Of a stretch of DNA of 64,000 bases, positions 35,376 to 46,172 are shown one piece after another. Made by a program: the position numbers and the translations under genes. This DNA comes from Plantibacter elymi (nom. nud.) (GTDB taxonomy: Bacteria > Actinomycetota > Actinomycetes > Actinomycetales > Microbacteriaceae): NCBI RefSeq assembly GCF_900177795.1, contig NZ_FXWJ01000001.1:372001-436000 (forward strand). Direction: 5' to 3'. The notes beneath the pieces were generated by a model. That model saw only the letters and a list, made by a program, of their open reading frames with translations. It did no database searches and had not been told where the DNA came from. How positions within the stretch are numbered: the stretch's first letter is position 1; each line of letters opens with the position of its first letter.

Positions 35376-38276
35376 CTACCGCACGAGTAGTGATCCGCTC
35401 AGGCCGGGGAGGTCGCGCAGGCGGATGCCTGTGAGGAGGCCGGACGCGGCGGCGTAGGCGACCCGCGGTTGGTCGGCGTCCTCGCGGCAGGCGAGGAACA
35501 GCGGCACGGCGGTGGCACCCAGGCGCTCGGCGACGTCGGCGATCTCGGCGAAGCCGACGAGGGGGTCGACCCGGTGGGCGATGCCGGCCATCGTGCGCAC
35601 GGCGACGCCGTCGGGCTCGGTGCCGTCCTGTGCCAGTCCGGAAGCAGCGAACGAGACCAGGGACGCGCCCTCGGACGCGAATCGTCGGCATGCGTCGGTC
35701 AGAGCCAGCTCGACGGCTCGGCTGGCGTGTTCACGTGACGCTGCACCCGCACCCGTCGTCGTTCCGGCGTCGTCCTTCGGCAGTGCGCGCCGGACCGCAT
35801 CGAGCACCCATCCGTGCACGGTGCCGCCGGCCCCCGGGATCGGCAACCAGGACACCGCCGCGAGCACGGCGCCCGCGGCGTCCGTCACGACGGAGACCCG
35901 GACCGCGGCGGTCGGCTGCCGGTCGTCGTCATCGGGGGCGTCGATGCTCGAACCCACGGTGAGACCGAGCTCGGGCACGTGCCGGTCGGACACCCACACC
36001 GACGACAGCGCGCGGATCTGGCTGCGGAGCTCCCACGGCAGTTCGCGAGCGGCCAGGAGGATCGAGGCCGTCGGATCCGCGCGGGTGGCTCCCGTCGCAT
36101 CGTCCGGACCAGCGGGTCCTGATGCATCCGCCCCGCGGAGGTCGAGCACGAGGTCTCGACCGAGCGGCGACACCCGCCACCCCTCGGGCACGATGCGCGC
36201 GTCGCGGGTGGCGAAGACCGCCGGTGTGAGCCCCTCCTGCTCGGCCGCCGTCGCGAACGACGACACCGCTGCTGCTGCACCGCCGGGGTCGCCGATCGGC
36301 TCGCCGAGGGCCAGCGCGACGCCGGCGTGCTGCTGGTAGGCGACCGCGTGTCCACCGTCGGCCGTGACGAACACCCGGTTCTCCGGTCGGAGCGCCGAGG
36401 CAGCCAACGGTCCGCCGCCGTGTTCGTGCAGCAGCTGCGCCGCCCTGGCGCGTGCTCGCCGCGCACCCGGACCGATCGCCCCGGGCAGGCGTCGCCTGGT
36501 CTGGTTCGCCGCGACCCGGAACGCGTGGCGCGACAGCACGAGGACCACCGCCTGTCCCACCCACAGGACGCTCGCGGAGATCCAGATGGTCGACGCCACG
36601 AGCGGCACTTGGGCCAGCCAGGCGAGGGCGATGAGGGCGAGCGTGACCAGCAGGTTGCCGACGGTGAGCACCATCGCCGCCCACCAGGCCCAGCGATGAC
36701 CACGGCGGAGCCAGTTCGCGATCACCAGGATCGCGATGGTGTCGACCCCGACGTCGAGGATTGAGCCCTGCGTCAGGGTGGTCGAACCGAGCGGCCCGTC
36801 GAGCGACACGAGGGTGACGAGCAGCTGCACCGCACCGATCACGAGCAGTCCGGAGACGGCGAACAGCCGCCAGTCGCGCATGGTGGGTCGCGGGGTCGAC
36901 CGGTGCTCGCCGAGGAGGAGGCGGGCCACGATCACGAAGACGACGGTCGTGATGAAGTGCTCGAGGTCGTCGATCTTCCCGACGTAGAGGAGCGCGATCG
37001 ACACCCACGACAGGAGCAGCAGCCGCCAGCGCAGCCGGTAGGGGGAACGCATGAACGCGGTCGCGGTCGCGACGCAGGCGAGGATGCCGCAGCTCGGACC
37101 GACGTCGAGCGTCGTCACGAGGGACTGCGCCCACGGCCAGTCGAGCCGAGCCAGCGCCGAGGCCGCACTGAGGGCTCCGAGGACGCCGACGAGATTGCCG
37201 GTCACGAAGATCGCCGACGCCCGCAGCGTGCCGAATCGGACCTCGACCCATCCGCCGAACACGGCCGCGCCGACGATCGCGATGAGATAGGCGAGCGGGT
37301 CGGCGGTGATGAACATGCCCGTCAGGACCGTCCACCAGCGCCCGGCTTCGAGGCTCGGCACCCCGTAGGCGAATGCCGGATACCAGGCGGCCTGGTCGAT
37401 CGGGCGCCACAGGCCGCCGGTCACGACGCCGAGTGCGACGAAGACGGTGACGAAGGCGGTGGTCGCAGGGGTGCTCCGCAGGGCCCAGCGCAGCGGCGTC
37501 AGGACGACGGAGATCGCGGCGCGCAGATCGGTGCGGACGGGGGCCGAGCTGGCGGCCCGGGTGGTCGGCGTGTCCATTCGGGCGTCGGCGTCGGTCGTGG
37601 CCGGGACCGACCCGGATGGCGACAGCAGTTCGTCGAGCTCAGCCTCGGTCATCGACACGGGCGCGCGATCGGCGGCCGGCTGGGCAGCCCGACGACGGAT
37701 CCGGAACACGACGACCACCGCGATCACGACGGCCGCGGCACCGGCCAACGCGAGCGCCGCCCAGGAGAAGCGGTGCAGGAACTCGGTCGCGGCACTCCCC
37801 AGCACGGTGACGACCGTCACCACGAGCGAGGCCCAGGCGATGCCACCCGCCGCGTTGGCGACGAGGAAGTGCGGGTACGTCATGCGGAACATGCCCGCGA
37901 GCGGTCCGGAGAAGATGCGGAGGACGGCGATGAACCGTCCGACGAACACCGCCCACGGCCCCCACCGCCGCATGAGGTGCACCGCGGCGCCCAGCCGCTT
38001 CGGCCCCACGTGCTTCGGGAACCTGCGGTTCAGCACCGACAGGAGCCGCCGACCGTACCGCTTGCCGATCCAGTACCCGATCGAGTCGCCGAGGATCGCA
38101 CCACCGGCGGCCGCGGCGGCGACGAACACCGGGTTCAGGCCGCTCGACGCGGCGAGGAGAGTCGCACCGATGAGCACCGTCTCACCCGGCAACGGCACAC
38201 CGAGGCTTTCGACCGCGACGACCAGGAACACGACGAGGAGGAGGACGCCGGGCGGGAAGTCGGCCAACCAGTCCAC
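35376..38276 (-). CDS. Multidomain membrane protein: DedA-like, rhomboid-like, MprF-type DUF2156
   Basis: 966 residues from a GTG. Residues 1-205 are a DedA/SNARE-associated domain (VESLGVPLPGETVLIGATLLA, GDSIGYWIGKRYG, GRFIAVLRIFSGPLAGM), a lipid-flippase family. After a linker, ~270-450 form a rhomboid-like membrane bundle (GRWWTVLTGMFI, VGPSCGILACVA). More helices lead to ~590-966, a DUF2156 acyltransferase-fold domain as in lysylphosphatidylglycerol synthases (RENRVFVTADGGHAVAYQ-like, ALGEPIGDP). The DedA part may supply the flipping step. Aminoacyl-lipid synthesis, hence resistance to cationic peptides, is inferred. Divergent from the M13 peptidase. Confidence 0.8.
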   Translation of the reverse strand: MDWLADFPPGVLLLVVFLVVAVESLGVPLPGETVLIGATLLAASSGLNPVFVAAAAAGGAILGDSIGYWIGKRYGRRLLSVLNRRFPKHVGPKRLGAAVHLMRRWGPWAVFVGRFIAVLRIFSGPLAGMFRMTYPHFLVANAAGGIAWASLVVTVVTVLGSAATEFLHRFSWAALALAGAAAVVIAVVVVFRIRRRAAQPAADRAPVSMTEAELDELLSPSGSVPATTDADARMDTPTTRAASSAPVRTDLRAAISVVLTPLRWALRSTPATTAFVTVFVALGVVTGGLWRPIDQAAWYPAFAYGVPSLEAGRWWTVLTGMFITADPLAYLIAIVGAAVFGGWVEVRFGTLRASAIFVTGNLVGVLGALSAASALARLDWPWAQSLVTTLDVGPSCGILACVATATAFMRSPYRLRWRLLLLSWVSIALLYVGKIDDLEHFITTVVFVIVARLLLGEHRSTPRPTMRDWRLFAVSGLLVIGAVQLLVTLVSLDGPLGSTTLTQGSILDVGVDTIAILVIANWLRRGHRWAWWAAMVLTVGNLLVTLALIALAWLAQVPLVASTIWISASVLWVGQAVVLVLSRHAFRVAANQTRRRLPGAIGPGARRARARAAQLLHEHGGGPLAASALRPENRVFVTADGGHAVAYQQHAGVALALGEPIGDPGGAAAAVSSFATAAEQEGLTPAVFATRDARIVPEGWRVSPLGRDLVLDLRGADASGPAGPDDATGATRADPTASILLAARELPWELRSQIRALSSVWVSDRHVPELGLTVGSSIDAPDDDDRQPTAAVRVSVVTDAAGAVLAAVSWLPIPGAGGTVHGWVLDAVRRALPKDDAGTTTGAGAASREHASRAVELALTDACRRFASEGASLVSFAASGLAQDGTEPDGVAVRTMAGIAHRVDPLVGFAEIADVAERLGATAVPLFLACREDADQPRVAYAAASGLLTGIRLRDLPGLSGSLLVR

Positions 38277-38413
38277 GCGGGCTCCTTCCGGCCGGGTGGG
38301 TCAACGGTAGTCCCTCGTTCCCCGAAGTGCTCGCGACGCTCCTCCACAGGACTCGGTCCAGAGCTGCACGCCCGCTCTGAGAGAACACCCGAGCCGTGGT
38401 CAGGTGCCGTCGC

Positions 38414-38419
38414 TAGGCT
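38414..38419 (+). promoter_or_regulatory. -10 element of a leaderless M13 peptidase transcript
   Basis: TAGGCT ends 7 nt before the ATG at 38427 with no Shine-Dalgarno between them, the geometry of leaderless actinobacterial genes. The same spacing occurs at argG and the AbiEi gene. Confidence 0.55.
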
Positions 38420-38426
38420 GATCCGC

Positions 38427-40406
38427 ATGACTGACGCGCAGCTCGCCTCCGGCATCGACCGCTCCGAACTCGACCCGGCCGTGCGGCCGCAGGACGACCT
38501 CTTCCGCCACGTGAACGGCAAGTGGATGGACCGCACCGAGATCCCCGACGACAAGGCCCGCTGGGGATCGTTCCACCAGCTGGCGGAAGACGCCGAGAAC
38601 GCCGTCCGCGACATCATCGAGGAGTCGCAGACGAACCCCGACGGCGAGGAGGGCGTGAAGATCGGCGCCCTGTACGCGAGCTTCATGGACGTCGACCGGG
38701 CCAACGCCCTCGGAGCGACGCCGCTCGCCGACCAGCTCGCCCGCGTCGCAGCGGTCGACTCCATCGAGGCCTTCCTCCGCCTGTCCGGCGAGTTCGAGGC
38801 GGAGGGCGTCGGCGGCTTCCTGCAGCTCTTCGTCGACAACGACCCGGGCAACCCCGAGCGCTACCTCGTCTTCGCCGAACAGGGCGGCATCACGCTGCCC
38901 GACGAGTCCTACTTCCGAGAAGACACCTTCGCCGAGATCCGCGACGCCTACCGGGCACACCTCCAGACGATGTTCGAGCTCGCCGGCATCGACGATGCAG
39001 CCGCACGCGCCGACCGCGTGTTCGCCCTCGAGACGGCCATCGCGTCCAAGCACTGGGACAACGTCGCCACCCGCGACAGCGAGAAGACGTACAACCTGTA
39101 CTCGTGGGACGAAGCTGCGGCGCTCGCCGCGGGCGCCGACCTCGACGGCCCGAACCTCGCCGTGTGGCGCGATGCGATCGGCGCGGCCGACGCGGTGTTC
39201 GCCGAGATCGTCGTGCGCGAGCCGAGCTTCCTCGAGGGCCTCGGGGAGCTCCTCGTCGACGAGCAGCTCGAGTCCTGGAAGGACTGGCTGGCCTGGAAGG
39301 TCGTCCACGGTGCCGCACCGTACCTCTCCGAGGAGTTCGGTCGCGCCAACTTCGACTTCTACGGCAAGACACTCACCGGTACGCCGCAGCAGCGCGAGCG
39401 CTGGAAGCGCGGCGTCTCGCTCGTCGAGGGCATGCTCGGCGAAGCCGTCGGCCGCATCTACGTCGACCGGCACTTCGGCGCGACGTCGAAGGACGAGATG
39501 GACGTCCTCGTCGGCTTCCTCGTCGAGGCGTACCGCGACAGCATCGAGAACCTCGAGTGGATGAGCCCCGAGACCCGCACGCGCGCGCTGGAGAAGCTCG
39601 ACAAGTTCACGCCGAAGATCGGTTTCCCCGTGAAGTGGCGCGACTACTCGGCGCTGGAACTCGACGCCGACGACCTCCTCGGCAACGTCCGTCGCGCCAG
39701 CCGCTTCGAGATGGACCGGGAGCTCGGCAAGATCGGCAAGCCGCTCGACCGCGACGAATGGTTCATGACGCCGCAGACGATCAACGCCTACTACAACCCC
39801 GGCTTCAACGAGATCGTGTTCCCCGCCGCCATCCTCCAGTACCCCTTCTTCGACGCCGGCCGCGACGCCGCCGCGAACTACGGGGCGATCGGTGCGGTCA
39901 TCGGCCACGAGATCGGGCACGGTTTCGACGACCAGGGGTCGAAGTTCGACGGCGACGGCCGACTCACCGACTGGTGGACCGAGGCCGACCGCGCGGCGTT
40001 CGAGGAGCGCACCGCATCGCTCATCGAGCAGTACAACGCGCTGGCTCCCGCCCAGGTGCCCGACCACCACGTGAACGGCGCCCTGACGATCGGTGAGAAC
40101 ATCGGCGACCTCGGCGGGCTCGGTATCGCCTGGAAGGCGTACCTGCTGTCGCTCGAGGGCGCGGAGCCGCCGGTCATCGACGGCCTCACCGGCGCGGAGC
40201 GGTTCTTCCTCTCCTGGGCGCAGGCCTGGCAGCAGAAGGGACGCGACGCGGAGGTCATCCGACTGCTGTCGATCGACCCGCACTCGCCGAACGAGTTCCG
40301 TTGCAACCAGATCGTCCGGAACATCGACGCCTTCTACGAGGCGTTCGGCGTGACCGAGTCCGACGCCGCATGGCTCGCCCCCGAGGAGCGCGTCACCATC
40401 TGGTAG
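38427..40406 (+). CDS. M13-family zinc metalloendopeptidase (neprilysin/PepO-like)
   Basis: 659 residues, cytoplasmic (no signal peptide). The zinc site is HEIGH (H494, E495, H498) with the third ligand E557 in ENIGDLGG. NAYYNPGFNEIVFPAAILQYPFF and the final PEERVTIW are family signatures. The N-terminal PQDDLFRHVNGKWM is also typical. It cleaves oligopeptides. Start chosen because MTDAQ follows the -10-like TAGGCT by 7 nt. Single-gene unit, followed by repeats. Confidence 0.95.
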   Translation: MTDAQLASGIDRSELDPAVRPQDDLFRHVNGKWMDRTEIPDDKARWGSFHQLAEDAENAVRDIIEESQTNPDGEEGVKIGALYASFMDVDRANALGATPLADQLARVAAVDSIEAFLRLSGEFEAEGVGGFLQLFVDNDPGNPERYLVFAEQGGITLPDESYFREDTFAEIRDAYRAHLQTMFELAGIDDAAARADRVFALETAIASKHWDNVATRDSEKTYNLYSWDEAAALAAGADLDGPNLAVWRDAIGAADAVFAEIVVREPSFLEGLGELLVDEQLESWKDWLAWKVVHGAAPYLSEEFGRANFDFYGKTLTGTPQQRERWKRGVSLVEGMLGEAVGRIYVDRHFGATSKDEMDVLVGFLVEAYRDSIENLEWMSPETRTRALEKLDKFTPKIGFPVKWRDYSALELDADDLLGNVRRASRFEMDRELGKIGKPLDRDEWFMTPQTINAYYNPGFNEIVFPAAILQYPFFDAGRDAAANYGAIGAVIGHEIGHGFDDQGSKFDGDGRLTDWWTEADRAAFEERTASLIEQYNALAPAQVPDHHVNGALTIGENIGDLGGLGIAWKAYLLSLEGAEPPVIDGLTGAERFFLSWAQAWQQKGRDAEVIRLLSIDPHSPNEFRCNQIVRNIDAFYEAFGVTESDAAWLAPEERVTIW

Positions 40407-40414
40407 CCGACCTG

Positions 40415-40488
40415 CCGGTCCCTGCCCCTCGCACCACCCGGTCCCTGCCCCTCGCACCACCCGGTCCCTGAGCTTGTCGAAGGGCAGG
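40415..40488. repeat. 23-bp tandem pair plus dispersed repeat element
   Basis: Two perfect copies of a 23-bp unit (CCGGTCCCTGCCCCTCGCAC..., at 40415 and 40438) precede CCGGTCCCTGAGCTTGTCGAAGGGCAGG in two parts at 40461-40488; partial copies of CTTGTCGAAGGGCAGG follow to ~40520. The rest of the 401-bp gap (to 40807) holds the argG promoter and nothing else recognised. Confidence 0.85.
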
Positions 40489-40561
40489 GCTTGTCGAAGG
40501 GCAGGAACCGCTTGTCGATGGGTCGGCTCCGCCTGTCGCCCCCTACCGATGACCCCAGTAG

Positions 40562-42247
<1,686 letters not shown>

Positions 42248-42265
42248 TCGCACCACGTAACGCAG

Positions 42266-42300
42266 AACGCCCGCCGCACTCCAGGAGTGCGGCGGGCGTT
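42266..42300 (+). terminator. Rho-independent terminator of argG
   Basis: AACGCCCGCCGCACTC and GAGTGCGGCGGGCGTT form a 16-bp perfect stem with a very short loop, starting 19 bp after the stop. Only a short T run follows. Confidence 0.9.
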
Positions 42301-42315
42301 TCGCGTCGGCGCTGC

Positions 42316-42749
42316 CTGCCCCAACTCAGGAAGGACGCGGCGTGTCGACCTGCAACTCCGCCGACACACCGGCCGACTCCTGAGTTAGGGCAGGAAGGCG
42401 GTGCGGTGTCCACAGCGCAGGACAACTGCGTTGTGTCCTGACCGTTCTCAGGAGTCCTGCGGCGTGTCGACCTGCAACTCCGCCGACACACCGGCCGACT
42501 CCTGAGCTAGGGACGGCAGGGGTTCACAACTCAGGACCGGTGCGGCGCGTCCCGCCGGACCCGCCGGGTGGCCGATGTGACCCGCCGGGGCCGTCCTGAG
42601 TTGTGAACCGGCCAGGGCTACGCGGGGACGGGTGACTCCGCGTGTCGACCGGGTGTTGTTGTGTCCCTAACTCAGGACGGCTGCGGCGTGTCGCGTGCGA
42701 CACGCCGGGCGGACGGCGCGACACGCCGGGACACTCCTGAGTTAGGGAC
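42316..42749. repeat. Array of four long hairpin repeats between convergent argG and methyltransferase genes
   Basis: Four palindromic units: 42316-42393 (outer arms CTGCCC/GGGCAG, inner AACTCAGG/CCTGAGTT), 42447-42506 (CTCAGGAGT/ACTCCTGAG), 42521-42609 (17-bp perfect GGTTCACAACTCAGGAC arms) and 42663-42749 (15-bp perfect GTCCCTAACTCAGGA arms). The first two share a GGCGTGTCGACCTGCAACTC interior. A small CAGGACA/TGTCCTG hairpin lies at 42418-42440. The last unit overlaps the methyltransferase stop. This fills almost the whole 494-bp gap. Confidence 0.9.
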
Positions 42750-43386
42750 GGCGACGGAGGACGAGGACGCTGTCGTCGAGCTCGGCGGGCTCGCCGTCGG
42801 GCCCGATCGCGGCGCGCGCGACGAGGCCTGCGGTGACGACCTCCCACTCGGTCGCCTCCAGCTTCAGCGAGGCCTGGACCTCGTCGGGGGTCGGGAAGTG
42901 GGCGTGAGCGATGTGCTCGGTTGCCCAGGGTGGCGGGCCGGCGTGGCCGACGATGAGGAGGGCGCCACCGGGGGCGACCGCCGATGCGGCACGGCGCAGC
43001 ACCGCCTCGCGCGGGAACTCGACGGGGGAGTGCAGGAAGGTCGCGGTCACGAGATCGAACGACGTCGACGGCTCCCACTCGACGAGGTCGGCCTGCACCC
43101 AGGTGATGCGATCGGCGACCCCTGCCTCGCTCGCTGTGGAGGCTCCGAGGGCGAGTGCGCTCGGGGAGATGTCGACGGCGGTCACGGACCAGCCCTGCCG
43201 GGCGAGCCACACGGCGTCGGCGCCCTCCCCGCTGCCGAGCTCGAGCGCGGTGCCCGGTGGCAACCCGCGCACCTCACGCTCGAGGGCGGCGTTCGGATTG
43301 CCGCTCCACACCTGGCCGCGGCTGCTGTAGCGGTGCTCCCAGAAGGCGGCGGGATCGGTGATGGCGGGCTCGTGCTCGGAGGTCAT
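42742..43386 (-). CDS. Class I SAM-dependent methyltransferase
   Basis: 214 residues from ATG 43386 (MTSEHEP). The Rossmann methyltransferase motif I is ALELGSGEGADA (48-59), followed by VTAVDISPSALALG (acidic loop) and ADLVEWEPSTSFDLVTATFLHS. The PAAFWEHRYSS...VWSGNPN start resembles the thiopurine/tellurite-resistance-like (TehB) group. Target unknown. Its stop codon lies inside a hairpin repeat. Confidence 0.88.
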   Translation of the reverse strand: MTSEHEPAITDPAAFWEHRYSSRGQVWSGNPNAALEREVRGLPPGTALELGSGEGADAVWLARQGWSVTAVDISPSALALGASTASEAGVADRITWVQADLVEWEPSTSFDLVTATFLHSPVEFPREAVLRRAASAVAPGGALLIVGHAGPPPWATEHIAHAHFPTPDEVQASLKLEATEWEVVTAGLVARAAIGPDGEPAELDDSVLVLRRRP

Positions 43387-43469
43387 GACATCAGCCTGCC
43401 GTGACACCGGCTGCGAACGCCCGTTTCTTGCCGGAACGGCAACGGAGGTTGTCACCGGGTGGCCTTCGA

Positions 43470-43619
43470 CCCTTCGACAGGCTCAGGGACCGGGTTGCGG
43501 CTCAGGGTCCGGGTTGCGGCTCAGGGAGCGGGTTGCGGATGGGCTGATCCGGTCACTGAGCCTGTCGAAGTGCTCGCGGGGAACGACGGTCCGGTCGCCG
43601 CCCTTCGACAGGCTCAGGG
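43470..43619. repeat. Cluster of dispersed repeat elements with a 19-bp tandem array
   Basis: CCCTTCGACAGGCTCAGGG at 43470-43488, then three 19-bp units (CTCAGGGACCGGGTTGCGG and variants at 43482, 43501, 43520), an inverted copy CACTGAGCCTGTCGAAGTG at 43554-43572, and another copy at 43601-43619. It occupies most of the gap between the pepA end and the methyltransferase start. Confidence 0.9.
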
Positions 43620-43646
43620 GACCGGGCATCGACGCCGCGTCCTGCG

Positions 43647-45191
43647 TCAGGCGCGGAAGTTGAGCGCCAGGTCGATGAGGAGGCGCGTGCCGTACCCGGT
43701 CGCACCCTTCGACCGCCAGGACTCGTCCGACTCCACGAGCATGGTGCCGGCGATGTCGAGGTGCGCCCACGGGACGTCGCCGACGAACTCCGCGAGGAAC
43801 AGCGCGGCGAGCGTCGAACCGGCGAACCGGCCGCCGATGTTGGCGAGGTCGGCGACGTCCGAGTCGAGCTGCTTGCGGTAGCTGCGTTCGAGCGGCAACT
43901 GCCACAGCTGCTCGTCGGTGGCCTTCGACGACGCGAGCGTCTGGTCGACGATGCCCTGGTCGGTCCCGTGCACCGCCGCCGTCTTCGTACCGAGCGCCAT
44001 GATCGCGGCACCGGTCAGGGTCGCGATGTCGACGATCGCGTCGGGCTCCTCCTCGACGGCGAGGCTCAGGCCGTCGGCGAGGACGAGGCGACCCTCGGCG
44101 TCGGTGTTCTTGATCTCCACGGTGGTGCCGTTGCGGAACGTCAGCACATCGCCGAGCATCGTGGCCGAGCCCGAGGGCATGTTGTCCGTGCACATGAGGA
44201 ACGCCGTGACGCTGCTCGTGCAGTGCAACTCCTCCAGCGCCGTCATGGCGGACAGGATCGCTCCGGCGCCCGCCATGTCCATCTTCATCGCCGCGTGGGA
44301 CGGGTCGGACGGCTTGAGCGAGATGCCGCCCGAGTCGTACATGATGCCCTTGCCGACGAGCGCGAGGTGTCCTGCGGCCTCGATCGGCGAGCCGTCGTCG
44401 TCCTTCGGCGTGTACCGCAGCTTGATCATGCGCGGTTCCTCGACGCTGCCGGCGTTGACGCCGAGCAGGCCGCCGAGACCGAGCTCGATGAGCGCGTCCT
44501 TGTCGAAGACCTCGACGTCGAGCCCGTTGGCGGCACCGAGCGTCTCGGCCACCTCGGCGAGGTCGGTCGCCGTGAGGTGTCCGGGAGGCGTGTTCGCGAG
44601 GTCGCGGGCGAGGTTCGCCGCGCGGGCGAGGACCTCGCCACGGTGTGCGCCGGTCGCGGTCTCCGGGAGGTCTTCAGCACCGGCGACGAGGTGGAGCGCG
44701 ACGAGCGGGGTGCGCTTCGTCTCCCGCTTCAACTCGGTGTAGCGGTACCGGGCGAGGAGCGCGCCCTCGACGACGAGCTGGCCGGCGGAGGCCGGGTCGA
44801 CGTCGAACGACCGCGCCACGTCGAGGCCGATGCTCGCGAACGAGGATGCCGCACGGGCGAAGGCTGCAGCGATGTCGCGGAGGGCTGCCGGGGTGCGCTT
44901 CTCAGGAGCACCGACGCCGACCGCGATGTACGTCGGGGCGTCCTGGCTGGGGATGACGAGCGTCTGGCCGACCTCACCGGTGAACCCGGCGCGGGTCAAG
45001 GCCGCACGGTCGAGTCCGAGCGCGGCGGGGATGTCGTCGCCGGCGCCGTCGGCTGCGGGGGCGACGGCCAAGCCGATCGCCTCGACGCCCTCGGGGAGTT
45101 CGATCGCGACGCTCAGCTCGACCGCCTCGGCGTCGAGTGAGGGGGTGCGGGAGAAGGTCGGCGGGATCAGCTTGGTGGGGCGGGATGGCAT
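43647..45191 (-). CDS. pepA: Leucyl aminopeptidase (cytosol aminopeptidase, M17)
   Basis: 514 residues from ATG 45191. The M17 signature NTDAEGRL is at 362-369, with VGKGIMYDSGGISLKPS, MKMDMAGAGA and TLTGA forming the two-metal site. Removes N-terminal residues from peptides in the cytoplasm. The N-terminal ~170 residues are the less conserved macro-like domain. Monocistronic; repeats lie downstream. Confidence 0.95.
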   Translation of the reverse strand: MPSRPTKLIPPTFSRTPSLDAEAVELSVAIELPEGVEAIGLAVAPAADGAGDDIPAALGLDRAALTRAGFTGEVGQTLVIPSQDAPTYIAVGVGAPEKRTPAALRDIAAAFARAASSFASIGLDVARSFDVDPASAGQLVVEGALLARYRYTELKRETKRTPLVALHLVAGAEDLPETATGAHRGEVLARAANLARDLANTPPGHLTATDLAEVAETLGAANGLDVEVFDKDALIELGLGGLLGVNAGSVEEPRMIKLRYTPKDDDGSPIEAAGHLALVGKGIMYDSGGISLKPSDPSHAAMKMDMAGAGAILSAMTALEELHCTSSVTAFLMCTDNMPSGSATMLGDVLTFRNGTTVEIKNTDAEGRLVLADGLSLAVEEEPDAIVDIATLTGAAIMALGTKTAAVHGTDQGIVDQTLASSKATDEQLWQLPLERSYRKQLDSDVADLANIGGRFAGSTLAALFLAEFVGDVPWAHLDIAGTMLVESDESWRSKGATGYGTRLLIDLALNFRA

Positions 45192-45278
45192 GCAGCGTCC
45201 TTCGTCTCGGAGTCGGGCTGGATCCATCGTATGGGCCTCGCCTGGCTGCTGACGCGAGGGGTCTGGCAGGATGCCGGG

Positions 45279-46055
45279 ATGGGTGCATGGGGAACGGCGA
45301 TCTTCTCGAACGACACAGCGTCGGACATCCGCACCGAGTACCGCGAGTACGTGCAGGACCGGGTGCCGGACGACGAGGCGACGCGGCGGACCATCGGGTC
45401 CTTCGCCCACCTCGTGGAGCGCGCGGACGGCGAGCTGTGGATCCCGCTCGCGGCCGCGCAGAGCGAGGTCGGCCGACTCGATCCCGACGTGCGGACGCGT
45501 GCGCTCGCGGCGATCGATCGCGGTGCCGACCTCGAGCTGTGGGCCGAAGCAGGCACGGGGGAGGTCGCCAGGCGGACCGCGGCCCTCGATCGCCTCCGCG
45601 AGAAGCTCCTCGGCCCGCAGCCCGCACCGAAGCGCCTCCGTCGATCGTGGCGCCATGTGGAGGACGACCTGACGCCAGGCGACGTCCTCGCGTTCACGGC
45701 GCCGAACGGACAGACCGCCCTGTTCCGGGTCGCCGGCATCCATCGGTCCCGATACGGCGACTCACCCGAGCTCGACGTGCTCGACTGGGTGGGCGAGCAG
45801 ATCCCCGGGCCGGAGACCCTGGCGACGCTGCGAGCGAAGCGCGAGCCGGCGTCATTCAGCCTGCCGGAGCGGCCGGTCGTCTGGCGGCCGGATCGGTTCC
45901 GCAAGACGGACCCGGTGTGGCACGAGGTCGGCTTCGTCCGTGTCGCACGCCTCGAGGGGTGGCCGAACCGGCCGGGCCAGACGCCGGGCCACTCCAGCCT
46001 CTGGCGGGTGCTCAACCTGGTCGTGACCCGCGGCCTCCTCGACGGGACCTGGTGA
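45279..46055 (+). CDS. Conserved hypothetical protein, MGAWGTAIFSNDTA-type N-terminus
   Basis: 258 residues. The start MGAWGTAIFSNDTASDIR is like that of the DUF4259-type family, whose function is unknown. ATG 45279 is chosen because this motif is normally at the very N-terminus; ATG 45231 would add 16 unlikely residues. The rest is helical then beta-rich, without a catalytic motif. Its TGA is the first codon of the hairpin arm/direct repeat at 46052-46069, where the AbiE cassette begins. Confidence 0.75.
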   Translation: MGAWGTAIFSNDTASDIRTEYREYVQDRVPDDEATRRTIGSFAHLVERADGELWIPLAAAQSEVGRLDPDVRTRALAAIDRGADLELWAEAGTGEVARRTAALDRLREKLLGPQPAPKRLRRSWRHVEDDLTPGDVLAFTAPNGQTALFRVAGIHRSRYGDSPELDVLDWVGEQIPGPETLATLRAKREPASFSLPERPVVWRPDRFRKTDPVWHEVGFVRVARLEGWPNRPGQTPGHSSLWRVLNLVVTRGLLDGTW

Positions 46056-46069
46056 GGTGAGGCGGATCG
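46052..46069. repeat. Left 18-bp direct repeat flanking the AbiE cassette
   Basis: GTGAGGTGAGGCGGATCG is identical to 47620-47637. Unlike the right copy, it is not followed by its complementary arm, so it is an orphan half of a hairpin. Confidence 0.9.
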
Positions 46070-46144
46070 CGTGCACCTCGCCACCGCGTGTGTGGGAAGC
46101 ACGCCGTTTGTGCCATGCGCGACCATTCCGTTCAGTGCACCATC

Positions 46145-46172
46145 TATACCCATTTTGGGTATACTCAGTGCA
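46145..46172 (+). promoter_or_regulatory. Promoter and inverted-repeat operator of the AbiE pair
   Basis: TATACCCA-ttt-TGGGTATA (46145-46163) is a perfect 8-bp-arm inverted repeat overlapping the -10 TATACT (46160-46165), which ends 7 nt before the GTG start. TCAGTGCA occurs on both sides (46132 and 46165). AbiEi antitoxins are known to repress their own promoter through inverted repeats, so this is the likely site. Confidence 0.7.

Noticed and set aside
42521-42609. 17-bp-arm inverted repeat taken as insertion-sequence ends
   Set aside because: The interior is about 55 bp without any coding capacity, and related hairpins with different arms lie beside it. It fits a hairpin repeat family, not an IS.
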